Source: Gammaproteobacteria bacterium
Lineage (GTDB): Bacteria > Pseudomonadota > Gammaproteobacteria > Steroidobacterales > Steroidobacteraceae
Direction of reading: 5' to 3'
DNA length: 64,000 nucleotides
Assembly: GCA_017577615.1 (NCBI GenBank)
Contig: PKRE01000006.1
Location: forward strand, 1-64,000
In this document: piece by piece, positions 8,434-17,073 of the stretch
Numbering within the stretch: the stretch's first letter is position 1
Layout: every line of letters begins with the position of its first letter
Notes under the pieces: model-generated
Seen by the model: the letters and a program-made list of their open reading frames with translations, nothing else
The model's database searches: none
What the model was told of the DNA's origin: nothing
Position numbers and translations under genes: made by a program

Positions 8434-9480
8434 TCAGGAAGATTTGCGCTCGAACGCAACGACGTGGTCCGGTTCGATGCGGATGCCGATGCGTTCTCCG
8501 ATCGCGTGATCGTGATGACTCGGCACGAGCGAGAGCAGCTGCGTGCCGCTCGGCAGGCGCAATGTGTACAGAAAGTCGGCACCGCGAAAAGTTCGCGCAC
8601 AGACCTCTGCGGTCAATGGGCTGGCGTCATCGTGTATGACATCGTCCGGACGCAACAGCAGGTCGACACGTTGACCGGGCCGCCACCTAGCTCCCCCGTT
8701 CATGTGCAGGACACCAAGCTCGGTCTGAACGGCAGATGGACCGACGATGTCGCCCGGCAGGAACACACCTTCGCCGATGAAATCGGCGACGAATCGTGTC
8801 GCAGGTTGGTGATAGAGCTCGTAAGGGGTGGCCCACTGCTCCAGCCTGCCATCACGCATCACCCCGACCACATCTGCAACGGCGAACGCCTCGCGTTGGT
8901 CATGGGTGACGAGCAGCGCAGTCGCTCCGAATCGTTTCAGCACCTGTCGCACTTCGAGGCCAAGCCGTTCCCGGAGCTCCGAATCCAAGCTCGAGAACGG
9001 CTCATCGAGCAACACGATATCGGGTTTCGGAGCCAGCGCACGAGCTAGCGCGACTCGCTGTTGCTCGCCCCCGGACAGCTGATGCGGATAATGAAAGCAT
9101 CGGTCCGCCAAGCCGACCACTGTCAGCAACTCTTCCACACGCCGTCTGCGCTCGTCACGAGACACGTGTGCAAGCCCGAACGCGACGTTGTCATGCACGT
9201 TGAGATGCGGGAACAGTGCCAGATCCTGGAACACCATCCCGATGTGGCGCTTTTCTGGAGCAATCGACTCCCCCCGTTTCGCGAGCACCACACCTTGGGC
9301 GCGAATCACGCCGTCGTCGATCGGCTCGAACCCTGCGATACACCGTAGCGCCGTCGTTTTGCCGCAGCCGCTCGGACCAAGAAGGCAACCGATGGCGCCG
9401 CGCTCGAGCTGGAACGAGAGCCCATTGACGGCAGCTCGCGTGCCGAACCTGCGCACGACCTCGTGAAGCTCAAGCCACAT
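8434..9480 (-). CDS. fbpC: Ferric iron ABC transporter ATPase FbpC
   Basis: Cytoplasmic ATPase that powers iron uptake by the FbpB channel. Walker A GPSGCGKTT (about 35-43), signature LSGGEQQR (135-142), Walker B IVLLDEP (155-161) and the switch His in VTHDQREA are intact. The C-terminal third (about 240-348) is a TOBE-type regulatory domain as in FbpC/PotA/CysA proteins. I start at ATG 9480 (MWLELHEVVRRFG); the frame is open 15 codons further. The start overlaps the fbpB stop by 11 bases, so translation is probably coupled. Assignment to iron rests on the fbpA neighbour and the Fur box upstream. Confidence 0.92.
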   Translation of the reverse strand: MWLELHEVVRRFGTRAAVNGLSFQLERGAIGCLLGPSGCGKTTALRCIAGFEPIDDGVIRAQGVVLAKRGESIAPEKRHIGMVFQDLALFPHLNVHDNVAFGLAHVSRDERRRRVEELLTVVGLADRCFHYPHQLSGGEQQRVALARALAPKPDIVLLDEPFSSLDSELRERLGLEVRQVLKRFGATALLVTHDQREAFAVADVVGVMRDGRLEQWATPYELYHQPATRFVADFIGEGVFLPGDIVGPSAVQTELGVLHMNGGARWRPGQRVDLLLRPDDVIHDDASPLTAEVCARTFRGADFLYTLRLPSGTQLLSLVPSHHDHAIGERIGIRIEPDHVVAFERKSS

Positions 9481-11128
9481 GCTCACCTCGAGGTGTAAGC
9501 AAGGCCGCTGGAATGAGTCCCACAAGCACGATTGCCAATGCCGGAAGCGCTGCGCGCTCCCATTCGCCTTCGGAAGTCATCTCGAATACTCGCACCGCCA
9601 ACGTGTCCCAGCCGAACGGGCGTGCGATGAGCGTAATCGGCATTTCCTTCATCACGTCCACGAACACGAGAATCGCCGCAGTCATGAGGCTCGTGCGCAG
9701 AAGCGGTACGTGCACCCGCCGCACCAGCTGGAAGCCAGCCGCCCCCAAACTGACAGCGGCCTCGTCGATAGCCGCCGTGATGCGATTCAGACCGCTCTCC
9801 ACGGGATTGAACCCGACGGCAAGAAAGCGCGCGAAGTAGGCGAGCAGCACTGTGATGAGAGTTCCCTGCAGCAGCAGGGCTGGGGCCGACGGCCCCAGCC
9901 ACGCCGAAAGCCAACTCTGCAATGTGTTGTTGACCCCAATGATGGGGACCACGATGCCGATGGCAAGCACCGTGCCCGGTATGGCGTAGCCGCTGGTGGC
10001 GATTCGCACCAACAGCTTCACCATCAACGTGCCGTGATGGCGTTCGAGATAAGCAACGAGCAAGCTTGCTGCGCTGATGATGAGCGCCGCCGATGTCGCG
10101 AGCACCACACTGTGCATCACGAACTCGAAATAGCGCGCATCTAGATCCATGGCCGCCCGTTCGACGACCCAGAGCACCAACTGCAACACGGGAAAGAAGA
10201 AGCCGAGCCCGAACACGACTGCCGCAAAGCATGTTGCAAGCGTTGCCCGCGCGCCGCGCAGTCTGATCCGCGGTGCTTGCTGGCTGAGATCGCGCGTCGT
10301 GGCAAAACGCAGGCCTGCGCGCGCACGCCGCTCGAATGCGAATACGATCAAGACGAAAACCAGCAGCACGGCGGCGAGCTCGAGCGCTGCGTTGACCGAG
10401 AACATCCCGAACCAAGCGCGATACATCGTCGTCGTGAGCGTGTCGTAGTTGAAGACGGACACGGCGCCGAAATCGGCCAGCGTTTCCATGGCGACAAGCG
10501 CCGCGCCGGCGACGATCCACGGACGCGCCATGGGCAGCACGACACGCCACCAGGCACGCGCCGCGCTCATGCCGAGTGAGCGGGCGGCTTCCTGCGCCCG
10601 GCGTCCCTGCGAAAGAAACGCGGCACGCGCCAGCAGATAAACATAGGGATACAGGGAAAGCGTGAGAACGGCGATCACGCCGCCGGTCGAGCGGATGGGA
10701 GGCACCCAGCGCGATGAGCCGAACACCTCGCGCAGCCAGCTCTGCAGCGGACCGGCGTAGTCGAGATAGCCGATCGCGATGAACGCCAGCACATAGGCTG
10801 GCATCGCCAGGGGCAGCAACAAAGCCCATTCGAAGAATCGTCGCCCCGGAAACTCGCACGCCGATGTGACCCACGCGAGCAGTGTGCCGAGCACTGCCGC
10901 GCCGAGCGAGACGCCCACGACCAACACGATCGTGTTCGCAATCACCTCCGGCAGCACGTACTGCAGCAGGTGCGACCAAACCTCGACCTCTGGCGTCAGC
11001 ACCGCGCTGAGCACGACTGCCAGAGGCACGAGCGCTGGCAAGCACAGCACCGCCAGCAAGAGGAAACTGCGCAGGTCGGCCGCTCTGCTCGAACGAGGCG
11101 GTGCCAACTCCGCAGCGACCACTGCCAT
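9470..11128 (-). CDS. fbpB: Ferric iron ABC transporter permease FbpB
   Basis: Inner-membrane permease that passes Fe3+ delivered by FbpA. The 552-residue protein is a fused double permease with about twelve hydrophobic segments. Two EAA-type ATPase-contact loops are visible: QEAARSLGMSAARAWWRVVLP in the first half and DEAAVSLGAAGFQLVRRVHVP in the second. This double architecture is typical of FbpB/SfuB. It lies 15 bases after the fbpA stop and overlaps fbpC by 11 bases. Confidence 0.93.
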   Translation of the reverse strand: MAVVAAELAPPRSSRAADLRSFLLLAVLCLPALVPLAVVLSAVLTPEVEVWSHLLQYVLPEVIANTIVLVVGVSLGAAVLGTLLAWVTSACEFPGRRFFEWALLLPLAMPAYVLAFIAIGYLDYAGPLQSWLREVFGSSRWVPPIRSTGGVIAVLTLSLYPYVYLLARAAFLSQGRRAQEAARSLGMSAARAWWRVVLPMARPWIVAGAALVAMETLADFGAVSVFNYDTLTTTMYRAWFGMFSVNAALELAAVLLVFVLIVFAFERRARAGLRFATTRDLSQQAPRIRLRGARATLATCFAAVVFGLGFFFPVLQLVLWVVERAAMDLDARYFEFVMHSVVLATSAALIISAASLLVAYLERHHGTLMVKLLVRIATSGYAIPGTVLAIGIVVPIIGVNNTLQSWLSAWLGPSAPALLLQGTLITVLLAYFARFLAVGFNPVESGLNRITAAIDEAAVSLGAAGFQLVRRVHVPLLRTSLMTAAILVFVDVMKEMPITLIARPFGWDTLAVRVFEMTSEGEWERAALPALAIVLVGLIPAALLTPRGEHVA

Positions 11129-11143
11129 GTCGTGCTTAACTGC

Positions 11144-12166
11144 TTAACGGAATCCGGCCCGATCCATGAGACGCACCGCAGCTGCTTGCAGCTCGCCTGC
11201 TTGAGCGACGTTCAAAGGACTTGGCTGGAACGTGCCCCATGCGGCGACGAGAGGATCCGGCGCAACGTTCGGGTTGGCCGGATATTCTAGATTGGCCCCG
11301 GCAAACATGGCCTGCGCTTCCGCCTCGGTGAGCCACTCGAGGAATTTGCGTGCGGCCTCGGCACGCGGTGCCGCCGCCGTCACGCCCGCGCCCGACACAT
11401 TGACATGCACCCCTTCGCCTGCGAGCGTCGCCCAAAAGAGCTTGATGGGGAGGTCCGGCTTATCGCGCACCAGCCGGCCGAAGTAGTAACTATTGACGAT
11501 GCCGACGTCGCACTGCCCGGCGACGATCGCTTCCATGAGACGCGTGTCGTTCGCGAACGGCTCGGTAGCGAGATTGGCCACCCATCCTCGCACGATCTCT
11601 TCCGTCCTCTCCTCTCCGTGAGCAGCGATCATCATGGCGACGAGAGACTGGTTGTAGACCGACTTGGAGGTTCGCAAGCACAAGCGACCACGCCAACGTT
11701 CGTCTGCGAGGTCCTCGTAGCCGCTCAGATCTTGCGGGTCGACGCGCTCGGTGCTGTAGACGATCGTGCGGGCACGAACCGACAAGCCGAACCAGCGCGA
11801 CTGTGGGTCGCGCAAATGCGCAGGAATGTTCGTCTTAATGATTTCGGATTCGATCGGCTGCAGGAGGCCGCGCTCGGCCGCTTGCCACAGCTGACCTGCA
11901 TCCACAGTAAGCAGAATATCGGCAGGTGAATTCTTGCCTTCGGCAGCCAGCCGCTCGATGAGAGGCCCAGCATCGTCCGTTACGAAGCGGATCGCCTGCC
12001 CGGTCTCCTGCGTGTAGCGGTCGAACATTGGCTTGATGAGCTGCTCGTTGCGGGAGGAGTACACAACGAGCTCCGTCGGTGCGCGACTGCACCCGGTCAA
12101 TGCTAGGAAGCCAAGCGCGAGTAACGCTCCGCAGCGAGCGAGCGGTGAGAGGGTTCGATGTGGCAT
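11144..12166 (-). CDS. fbpA: Ferric iron-binding lipoprotein FbpA
   Basis: Captures Fe3+ in the periplasm for FbpBC. The N-terminus is a lipoprotein signal ending LALTGC, so Cys26 would be lipidated, which is unusual for Gram-negative FbpA proteins (commonly soluble). The mature part starts ELVVYSSRNEQLIKPMFDRY as in the iron-binding group, and the paired tyrosines in VGIVNSYYFGRL match the Fe3+-ligand tyrosines of FbpA. 340 residues. AGGA lies just before the ATG. A Fur-type operator sits 14-32 bases upstream, so the operon should be induced by iron limitation. Confidence 0.93.
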   Translation of the reverse strand: MPHRTLSPLARCGALLALGFLALTGCSRAPTELVVYSSRNEQLIKPMFDRYTQETGQAIRFVTDDAGPLIERLAAEGKNSPADILLTVDAGQLWQAAERGLLQPIESEIIKTNIPAHLRDPQSRWFGLSVRARTIVYSTERVDPQDLSGYEDLADERWRGRLCLRTSKSVYNQSLVAMMIAAHGEERTEEIVRGWVANLATEPFANDTRLMEAIVAGQCDVGIVNSYYFGRLVRDKPDLPIKLFWATLAGEGVHVNVSGAGVTAAAPRAEAARKFLEWLTEAEAQAMFAGANLEYPANPNVAPDPLVAAWGTFQPSPLNVAQAGELQAAAVRLMDRAGFR

Positions 12167-12179
12167 GGTCCTACTGATT

Positions 12180-12198
12180 AATGAGAATGAATCGCATT
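12180..12198 (-). promoter_or_regulatory. Fur box upstream of fbpABC
   Basis: The 19-mer AATGAGAATGAATCGCATT matches the classical Fur operator AATGAGAATCATTCTCATT at 16 of 19 positions by direct comparison. It lies 13 bases before the fbpA ATG, where bound Fe-Fur would block transcription. Part of the promoter is probably inside the box. Confidence 0.82.
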
Positions 12199-12310
12199 AG
12201 CAATACTAGCACGCCATGCGAATGGCGACGAGAAATCGCTGCGGGCAACTACGAGACTCCCGAGAAATGACTCGCGCCGCACCGAGCCTGCCCCCGTCTT
12301 GGGGCACGTT

Positions 12311-13402
12311 TCACGCCAGCTCGACGCGGTCTCGGCCCAGCTCTTTGGCGCGATACAAAGCCGAATCGGCATCGGCAAGCAAGCGCTCGGCCACCCGTTT
12401 AAGGTCGGGATCCTCGCGCGAGGGCACGATCCCGGCAACGCCTATCGAGACGGTCATGTGCACTTGAGTACCAGCCGAGATCTCAAGGGGGGTCGAGCTC
12501 ACTGCGCACCGAATGCGCTCGCCGAGCGCCACTGCCTGTTCCGGAGAAAGGTCGCGCGCGAGGATCACAAACTCGTCGCCACCGAAGCGCGCAGCCGCGT
12601 CACTATCGCGGATCTGCGCATCGACGCGCTTGGCCGCCTCGCGCAGTGCCATATCGCCCACGAGATGTCCATAACGATCGTTGATCTCCTTGAAGCGATC
12701 CAGGTCGACGATCAGGCACGTGAGGCCGGTGCCTTGGCGCTGCGCGCGAGCAAGTTCTTCCGTGAGTCGCGCGTGAAGGTAGCGACGATTGTGCCAACCG
12801 GTCAAAAAATCAGTGAGGCCGCTTCGTACGAGGCGCGCACGGTTGATCGTGTTTTCAATGGCAAATGCAGCGATCACTCCCAAATGGGCGAGGAAATCGG
12901 TGGCCAGATGGCGCGAAAACCGCTTCTCATCCGCGCTCCCGAAATTGAGGCTCCCTTGTAATCGGTCGTGACGCCGCAGCGGAATCAGCGCCACGCTGCG
13001 AATGGTCTCTGCCTCGGGGAAAAGGCGCTGATGATCGCATCCCATATATGGCCCGAGCCACGGCTTGTGAAAGAAGTTGAACTGCGGAGCCATGGCGCTC
13101 ATGTCGTCCGTGAACAGCACATTCGGAAAGGCTGCGAAATCGATGTGCTCGGCAATCAACAAGTGCCGGATCTCGTGCTCCGGATCGCACAAGAGCAACG
13201 TCACGGCCTCGAGCGCGTAGGATGCCTTGAGCCTGTCACAGATCGTCTCGAACAACTGCGGGATCGTCTCTGCCCTCAGCAGCTCGAGCTCGCGCTCCTG
13301 GTTACGCTTCAGGAGACGCTCGTTGGCTGCCGCCTCCTCCAGGAGCGCTGCGATGCGACTGCGCAGCTCGCGCACTTCGTTGTGGAGATCTCGCGCAGAC
13401 AT
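12311..13402 (-). CDS. Diguanylate cyclase with N-terminal DUF484/GAF-like domain
   Basis: Predicted to make c-di-GMP from two GTP. A short coiled coil (residues 1-45) leads into a DUF484/GAF-like sensor domain (about 50-190) and a C-terminal GGDEF domain (about 200-363). The active-site motif GGDEF is intact at 274-278 and the allosteric inhibition site RDSD (RxxD) sits five residues before it, so product feedback is expected. There is no membrane segment. It follows tyrA after 30 bases on the same strand and may be co-transcribed, although I see no functional link. Confidence 0.92.
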   Translation of the reverse strand: MSARDLHNEVRELRSRIAALLEEAAANERLLKRNQERELELLRAETIPQLFETICDRLKASYALEAVTLLLCDPEHEIRHLLIAEHIDFAAFPNVLFTDDMSAMAPQFNFFHKPWLGPYMGCDHQRLFPEAETIRSVALIPLRRHDRLQGSLNFGSADEKRFSRHLATDFLAHLGVIAAFAIENTINRARLVRSGLTDFLTGWHNRRYLHARLTEELARAQRQGTGLTCLIVDLDRFKEINDRYGHLVGDMALREAAKRVDAQIRDSDAAARFGGDEFVILARDLSPEQAVALGERIRCAVSSTPLEISAGTQVHMTVSIGVAGIVPSREDPDLKRVAERLLADADSALYRAKELGRDRVELA

Positions 13403-13432
13403 TCGGCTTGCAGCGGTCCAGGCACTGTAGGG

Positions 13433-14545
13433 TCAAGCTTCTCGCACGCGTCCGGCAAGGTATTCACGCCCTTTGCGCATCAGTGCAGTGAACTGCGCCT
13501 GATCGTTCGCGACCACCGAGCACCAAATCTTGTCGACGGCGTCACGCAGTGCCTGAAGTGACTCTTTCCCGTACTCGTTCAGACTTTGAATCTCGAAGTA
13601 CAGCTCGGGACTCTCGTTGGCGACGCGGGTTGCTACATCGACCTGCGCATCGTAAGTCGCGCTGGAGAGCGTCGCGAGTCGCGGCGCTGCCTCGCCGCTC
13701 TCCGCAAGCGCGGTGAAGAAAGCGATGTTGAGCGCGTGGGAAAGCCCCAACACATAGGCGATCAACCGATCGTGATCGTCGAGGCTCATCAGCACTTGCT
13801 CTGCCATCGTGGAAGCAAACAAGCCGCGCGTCTGCTCAATTGCCTCCTTGTCTCCGGTGTCCACGAAGATCACGTGCCGTCCCGACAGCAACTCCGTGTC
13901 GGGCCCGAACATCGGGTGAATCGACGCGACCCGACAGCCAGCCGCCTGCAGAGCAGCGATGCCCTGGCGCAACGGCGTCTTCAACGAGCCGATATCGAAC
14001 ACCACGCCTTCGGGGCGTCGCTGCGCGAGCTCGAGGAGCACGCCGTTCGCGACCTTCAACGGCGTAGCGACCACGATGAGATCGTGCTTCAGGGACAGGT
14101 TCCGCCAATCGGGCACGTATGTGTAAGCGTCACGAGCAAACCCTTCCGGTTCACCTGCAGGATCGGCGATGGTGATCGAGTACCCCTGGGAGCCAAGAAA
14201 TTCGGCGAACCAGCGTCCCATCTTGCCGCTGCCGCCGATCACCAAGGCACTGCGGCCTTCGCCTTTCCCGCTGGCAGCAACCCGGATGCGTTCCTGTGTC
14301 GTCAAGGAGCCGCGGATCAGCAAACGCATCACGGACTCTGCCAGCGCAGGTGACAACCCCAGCGTCTCTGCCGTCTGGCGCGCTTGCAAGAGCACTTCGC
14401 GTTCGCGCTTGAAGTCGCGCGTCGCAAGCCCTTCGCGCGACTTCACTTCCGCGATTTCGCGGCTCAATTTCTGTCGCTCCGCGATCAGTGCGAGGAGTTG
14501 TCTGTCAAGCTCGTTCAACCGGGCGCGCAGCCCTTCAAGACTCAT
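13433..14545 (-). CDS. tyrA: Bifunctional chorismate mutase / prephenate dehydrogenase (T-protein)
   Basis: Catalyses chorismate to prephenate and then NAD-dependent oxidative decarboxylation to 4-hydroxyphenylpyruvate in tyrosine synthesis. Residues 1-90 form an AroQ-type helical mutase domain with the LNELDRQLLALIAERQKLS pattern and the conserved Arg/Lys of the active site. The dehydrogenase begins with the Rossmann motif VIGGSGKMG (102-110) and contains SIHPMFGPD and DDHDRLIAYVLGLSHA. The 370-residue length fits the E. coli-type fusion. Fusion of both domains in this order is a mainly gammaproteobacterial trait. No leader peptide or attenuator was recognised upstream. Confidence 0.95.
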   Translation of the reverse strand: MSLEGLRARLNELDRQLLALIAERQKLSREIAEVKSREGLATRDFKREREVLLQARQTAETLGLSPALAESVMRLLIRGSLTTQERIRVAASGKGEGRSALVIGGSGKMGRWFAEFLGSQGYSITIADPAGEPEGFARDAYTYVPDWRNLSLKHDLIVVATPLKVANGVLLELAQRRPEGVVFDIGSLKTPLRQGIAALQAAGCRVASIHPMFGPDTELLSGRHVIFVDTGDKEAIEQTRGLFASTMAEQVLMSLDDHDRLIAYVLGLSHALNIAFFTALAESGEAAPRLATLSSATYDAQVDVATRVANESPELYFEIQSLNEYGKESLQALRDAVDKIWCSVVANDQAQFTALMRKGREYLAGRVREA

Positions 14546-14623
14546 CGAAGCAGGCCTTTGTACGCAGCTAGTGGTTCACGACCTTTTTACTTTGCGCCGC
14601 GTACGCCCGCAAGGTAAGGCGCG

Positions 14624-14672
14624 CCAGCCCGAACCCCAGCAGCCGATGGCCCAAAGCCAAGCCCCGAGCGCC
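14624..14672 (-). repeat. GG-heptamer array (7 units)
   Basis: On the minus strand seven consecutive 7-base units each begin with GG: GGCGCTC, GGGGCTT, GGCTTTG, GGCCATC, GGCTGCT, GGGGTTC, GGGCTGG. The array lies downstream of the His-rich protein gene, in that gene's sense direction, and ahead of tyrA. Similar arrays occur at six or more other intergenic places in this window. Confidence 0.7.
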
Positions 14673-14742
14673 ACACGGGGCTGTAGGTCGGGACAAGGCG
14701 CCTGCGCGTCGGGCTCTGGCCGGACTCACACCCTCCCGTGGG

Positions 14743-15165
14743 CTAGAACAACGGCACGGTGATGATGAGGCTGGCGTGCGGACTGCTCGGAAGAGAACCG
14801 TGATAACGATAGCGCGGATAGTAGTAGGTGTAGTAATCGTGCACGGTCACGTGGTAATGGACGCCGTGGTAATGCCGATGATCGGTGCAGCGACGTCCGC
14901 GATAACTCGGCGGCGCCCAATAGCGTCCGGCGTGGTAGTGCCAACCTGGACGATGAACCACGCGAGGTTTGCTGTGTTTGCCGTGGTGATGCACGTGAAC
15001 GTGGTGCACAGGAAAGTGGTGCTCGCGTTTGTGCGCGTGTCGATGATGATCACGGGGGCGGTGCCGCTCGCCGGCATCAGCGCCTGCCACCCAACCGAAC
15101 GCGCTCAGCGCAAGGACAAGCATGCTCAAACGACGCGCCCAGGGTATCGCCGCAAACACACGCAT
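14743..15165 (-). CDS. Histidine-rich exported protein, function unknown
   Basis: The 140-residue product starts with a cleavable signal peptide (about residues 1-31, ending near WVAGADAGE) and continues into a very His/Tyr/Arg-rich segment with clusters such as HHVHVHHHGKH and YYTYYYPRYRYHG, then a short hydrophobic end LIITVPLF. The start is well supported by AGGAGG five bases before the ATG at 15165. The composition suggests periplasmic or surface metal binding (Ni, Cu, Zn), but no known family is recognised and this is inference. It diverges from pdxH and a heptamer array lies downstream. Confidence 0.75.
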   Translation of the reverse strand: MRVFAAIPWARRLSMLVLALSAFGWVAGADAGERHRPRDHHRHAHKREHHFPVHHVHVHHHGKHSKPRVVHRPGWHYHAGRYWAPPSYRGRRCTDHRHYHGVHYHVTVHDYYTYYYPRYRYHGSLPSSPHASLIITVPLF

Positions 15166-15284
15166 TCGAGCCTCCTGATGCATTTGTGACGAGACTGACG
15201 CTATCGTCCGGCCGCTGAATGCGTCCTGAATCGGCATTCGCCGCGGAACGGCTGCATAATTGAGCTTTGTTGAGGAATACATCC

Positions 15285-15950
15285 ATGCCCGCCTCCGAGC
15301 TGCTTCCGCAACCGTTGCCGCGCGACCCCATGCCGGTCTTCGAAGAGTGGTTCCGGCACGCGCGCGCCTGTCGCCTGCAACCGAATCCCGACGCAATGGT
15401 GCTCGCAAGCGTCGACGAGCAAGGACGGCCGTCGGCACGCGTCGTCTTGTGCAAGCACATCGCGTCGCACGAAGGCTACATCGTGTTCTTCACGAACTAT
15501 GCTTCCCGCAAAGGACGCGAGCTCATCCAGCGGCCATACGCCGCCGTCGTCTTTCATTGGGACGGGCTACACAGACAAGTGCGCATGGAAGGTCGCGTGG
15601 TACGCTCGCCGCCTCAGGAAAGCGACGCCTATTTCGCCACGCGTACGCTTGAAAGCCGCATCGGCGCGTGGGCGAGCGAGCAAAGTGCCCCGCTCGCCTC
15701 GCGCAGTGTGCTCCAGGAACGTGTGCGCCAAGTCGCCGAGCGGTTCGGTATTGCTCCGGGGACAACACAGGGCGATGTGCCGAGACCGCCGCACTGGGGT
15801 GGCTTTCGCCTATGGATCGAATCGCTCGAGCTCTGGACGGAAGGCGCACATCGCATACACGACCGGGCGGTTTGGAGGCGCAATCTGGAGCCGCGTGACG
15901 AATACTCCTTTACTGCCAGCGATTGGGAAACGACGCGGCTCTATCCCTAG
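15285..15950 (+). CDS. pdxH: Pyridoxamine/pyridoxine 5'-phosphate oxidase
   Basis: FMN enzyme that oxidises PNP or PMP to pyridoxal phosphate. The 221-residue sequence contains the FMN/substrate motifs MVLASVDEQGRPSARVVLCK, FFTNYASRKGREL and the C-terminal family signature FRLWIESLELWTEG...WRRNLEPRD...TTRLYP-type ending. I start at ATG 15285 with GAGG upstream; six more codons are open before it. It is a single gene divergent from the His-rich protein gene and convergent with sspB. PLP made here is the cofactor for HemL further along. Confidence 0.96.
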   Translation: MPASELLPQPLPRDPMPVFEEWFRHARACRLQPNPDAMVLASVDEQGRPSARVVLCKHIASHEGYIVFFTNYASRKGRELIQRPYAAVVFHWDGLHRQVRMEGRVVRSPPQESDAYFATRTLESRIGAWASEQSAPLASRSVLQERVRQVAERFGIAPGTTQGDVPRPPHWGGFRLWIESLELWTEGAHRIHDRAVWRRNLEPRDEYSFTASDWETTRLYP

Positions 15951-15971
15951 GAAGAGGCTCGGAGACGCGCT

Positions 15972-16397
15972 TTACTTGACCACCCGCAGCGTCGGCCGCC
16001 CGCGCTTGGTATCGCCGCTGCTCGAAGAGCCCTCAGACGTGGGTGAAGGCTTGTCGGGCGGCGGAGGCGGTGCGTCCACCTCGGAAAAGATCATTCCCTG
16101 CCCGGTCTCCCGCGCGTAGATGCCAAGAATGGCCGCCACCGGCACCGTCACGTCGAAGATGGATCCCCCGAAGCGCGCACGGAAACGCACGACGTCGTTT
16201 CCCAAAACCAAGCCGTCGGTGGCCTGGTAACTCACGTTCAGGATGATCTTGCCGCCTTGCACGTACTGGCGCGGCACCTCCACACCCTCGACCGTCGCGT
16301 CAACCACGATGTGCGGGGTGTGGTTGTTGTCGCTGATCCACTCGTGCATGGCCCGCAGCAGATAGGGCCTGCGCGGCTTCAAGGAACCTTGGCTCAT
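15972..16397 (-). CDS. sspB: ClpXP protease specificity-enhancing factor SspB
   Basis: Adaptor that binds ssrA-tagged peptides and delivers them to ClpXP. The 141-residue protein has the folded dimer domain (about 1-110, RRPYLLRAMHEWISDN, NVSYQATDGL, RFGG) and a flexible acidic Pro/Ser-rich tail. The tail ends in RGRPTLRVVK, an almost exact copy of the ClpX-docking motif at the end of E. coli SspB. It follows sspA by 17 bases, the usual arrangement. Confidence 0.96.
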   Translation of the reverse strand: MSQGSLKPRRPYLLRAMHEWISDNNHTPHIVVDATVEGVEVPRQYVQGGKIILNVSYQATDGLVLGNDVVRFRARFGGSIFDVTVPVAAILGIYARETGQGMIFSEVDAPPPPPDKPSPTSEGSSSSGDTKRGRPTLRVVK

Positions 16398-16414
16398 GGC
16401 TTGCCGTCTCGCCC

Positions 16415-17011
16415 CTAGGCGCGCATTTCCTGCTCGACAGGCGAGAGGCTTTGCCTGAAGGCAGGACGAGAGAAAATCAAGTTTGCATATCGCGCGATGG
16501 CTGGAGCAGGCGTCAGATCAATCTCCCACGCGGGCAAACGCCAAAGAATCGGCGCAACGGTCGCATCCACGAGCGAGAATTCGTCGGACAAGAAATACGG
16601 CTTCGCCTTGAACACGTCAGCACTCGCAAGAATGCTCTCGGCGAGCACCTTGCGCGCCTTGAGGCTCTGCTTCTTGTCGCTCTGATTGATGATCTGATCT
16701 GCAAGGCTGTACCAGTCCTTCTCGATTCGATAGAGCGCAAGGCGAAACTGCGCGCGTGTAACCGGATCGACCGGCATCAACGGTGGGTGCGGAAAGCGTT
16801 CATCCAAGTACTCGATGATGATGCGGGACTCGTACAGCACGAGATCGCGATCCACGAGCGTCGGTATCGTGCTGTATGGATTCAAATCCAGCAGATCCTC
16901 CGGAAGGTTCCCGTCGGAAACGTCGATCGTCTCGTAGGGAATACCTTTCTCCGCCAGCACGATACGCGTGCGATGGCTCCATGGATCATCCGCCTTGGAG
17001 AAGAGCGTCAT
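16415..17011 (-). CDS. sspA: Stringent starvation protein A
   Basis: GST-fold protein without expected transferase activity that binds RNA polymerase and promotes transcription during stationary phase or acid stress. The thioredoxin-like N-terminus (MTLFSKADDPWSHRTRIVLAEKG) lacks a catalytic Cys or Ser pair, as in SspA, and ESRIIIEYLDERFPHPPLMP is characteristic. I start at ATG 17011, giving 198 residues; the frame continues 27 codons upstream without family support. It sits between petC and sspB on the same strand. Confidence 0.95.
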   Translation of the reverse strand: MTLFSKADDPWSHRTRIVLAEKGIPYETIDVSDGNLPEDLLDLNPYSTIPTLVDRDLVLYESRIIIEYLDERFPHPPLMPVDPVTRAQFRLALYRIEKDWYSLADQIINQSDKKQSLKARKVLAESILASADVFKAKPYFLSDEFSLVDATVAPILWRLPAWEIDLTPAPAIARYANLIFSRPAFRQSLSPVEQEMRA

Positions 17012-17073
17012 CACGGTGGTAGGCCTGGACTTCGGGCTGACAAGCGGGTGCCGCACGGCGGCACCCGCAACAA

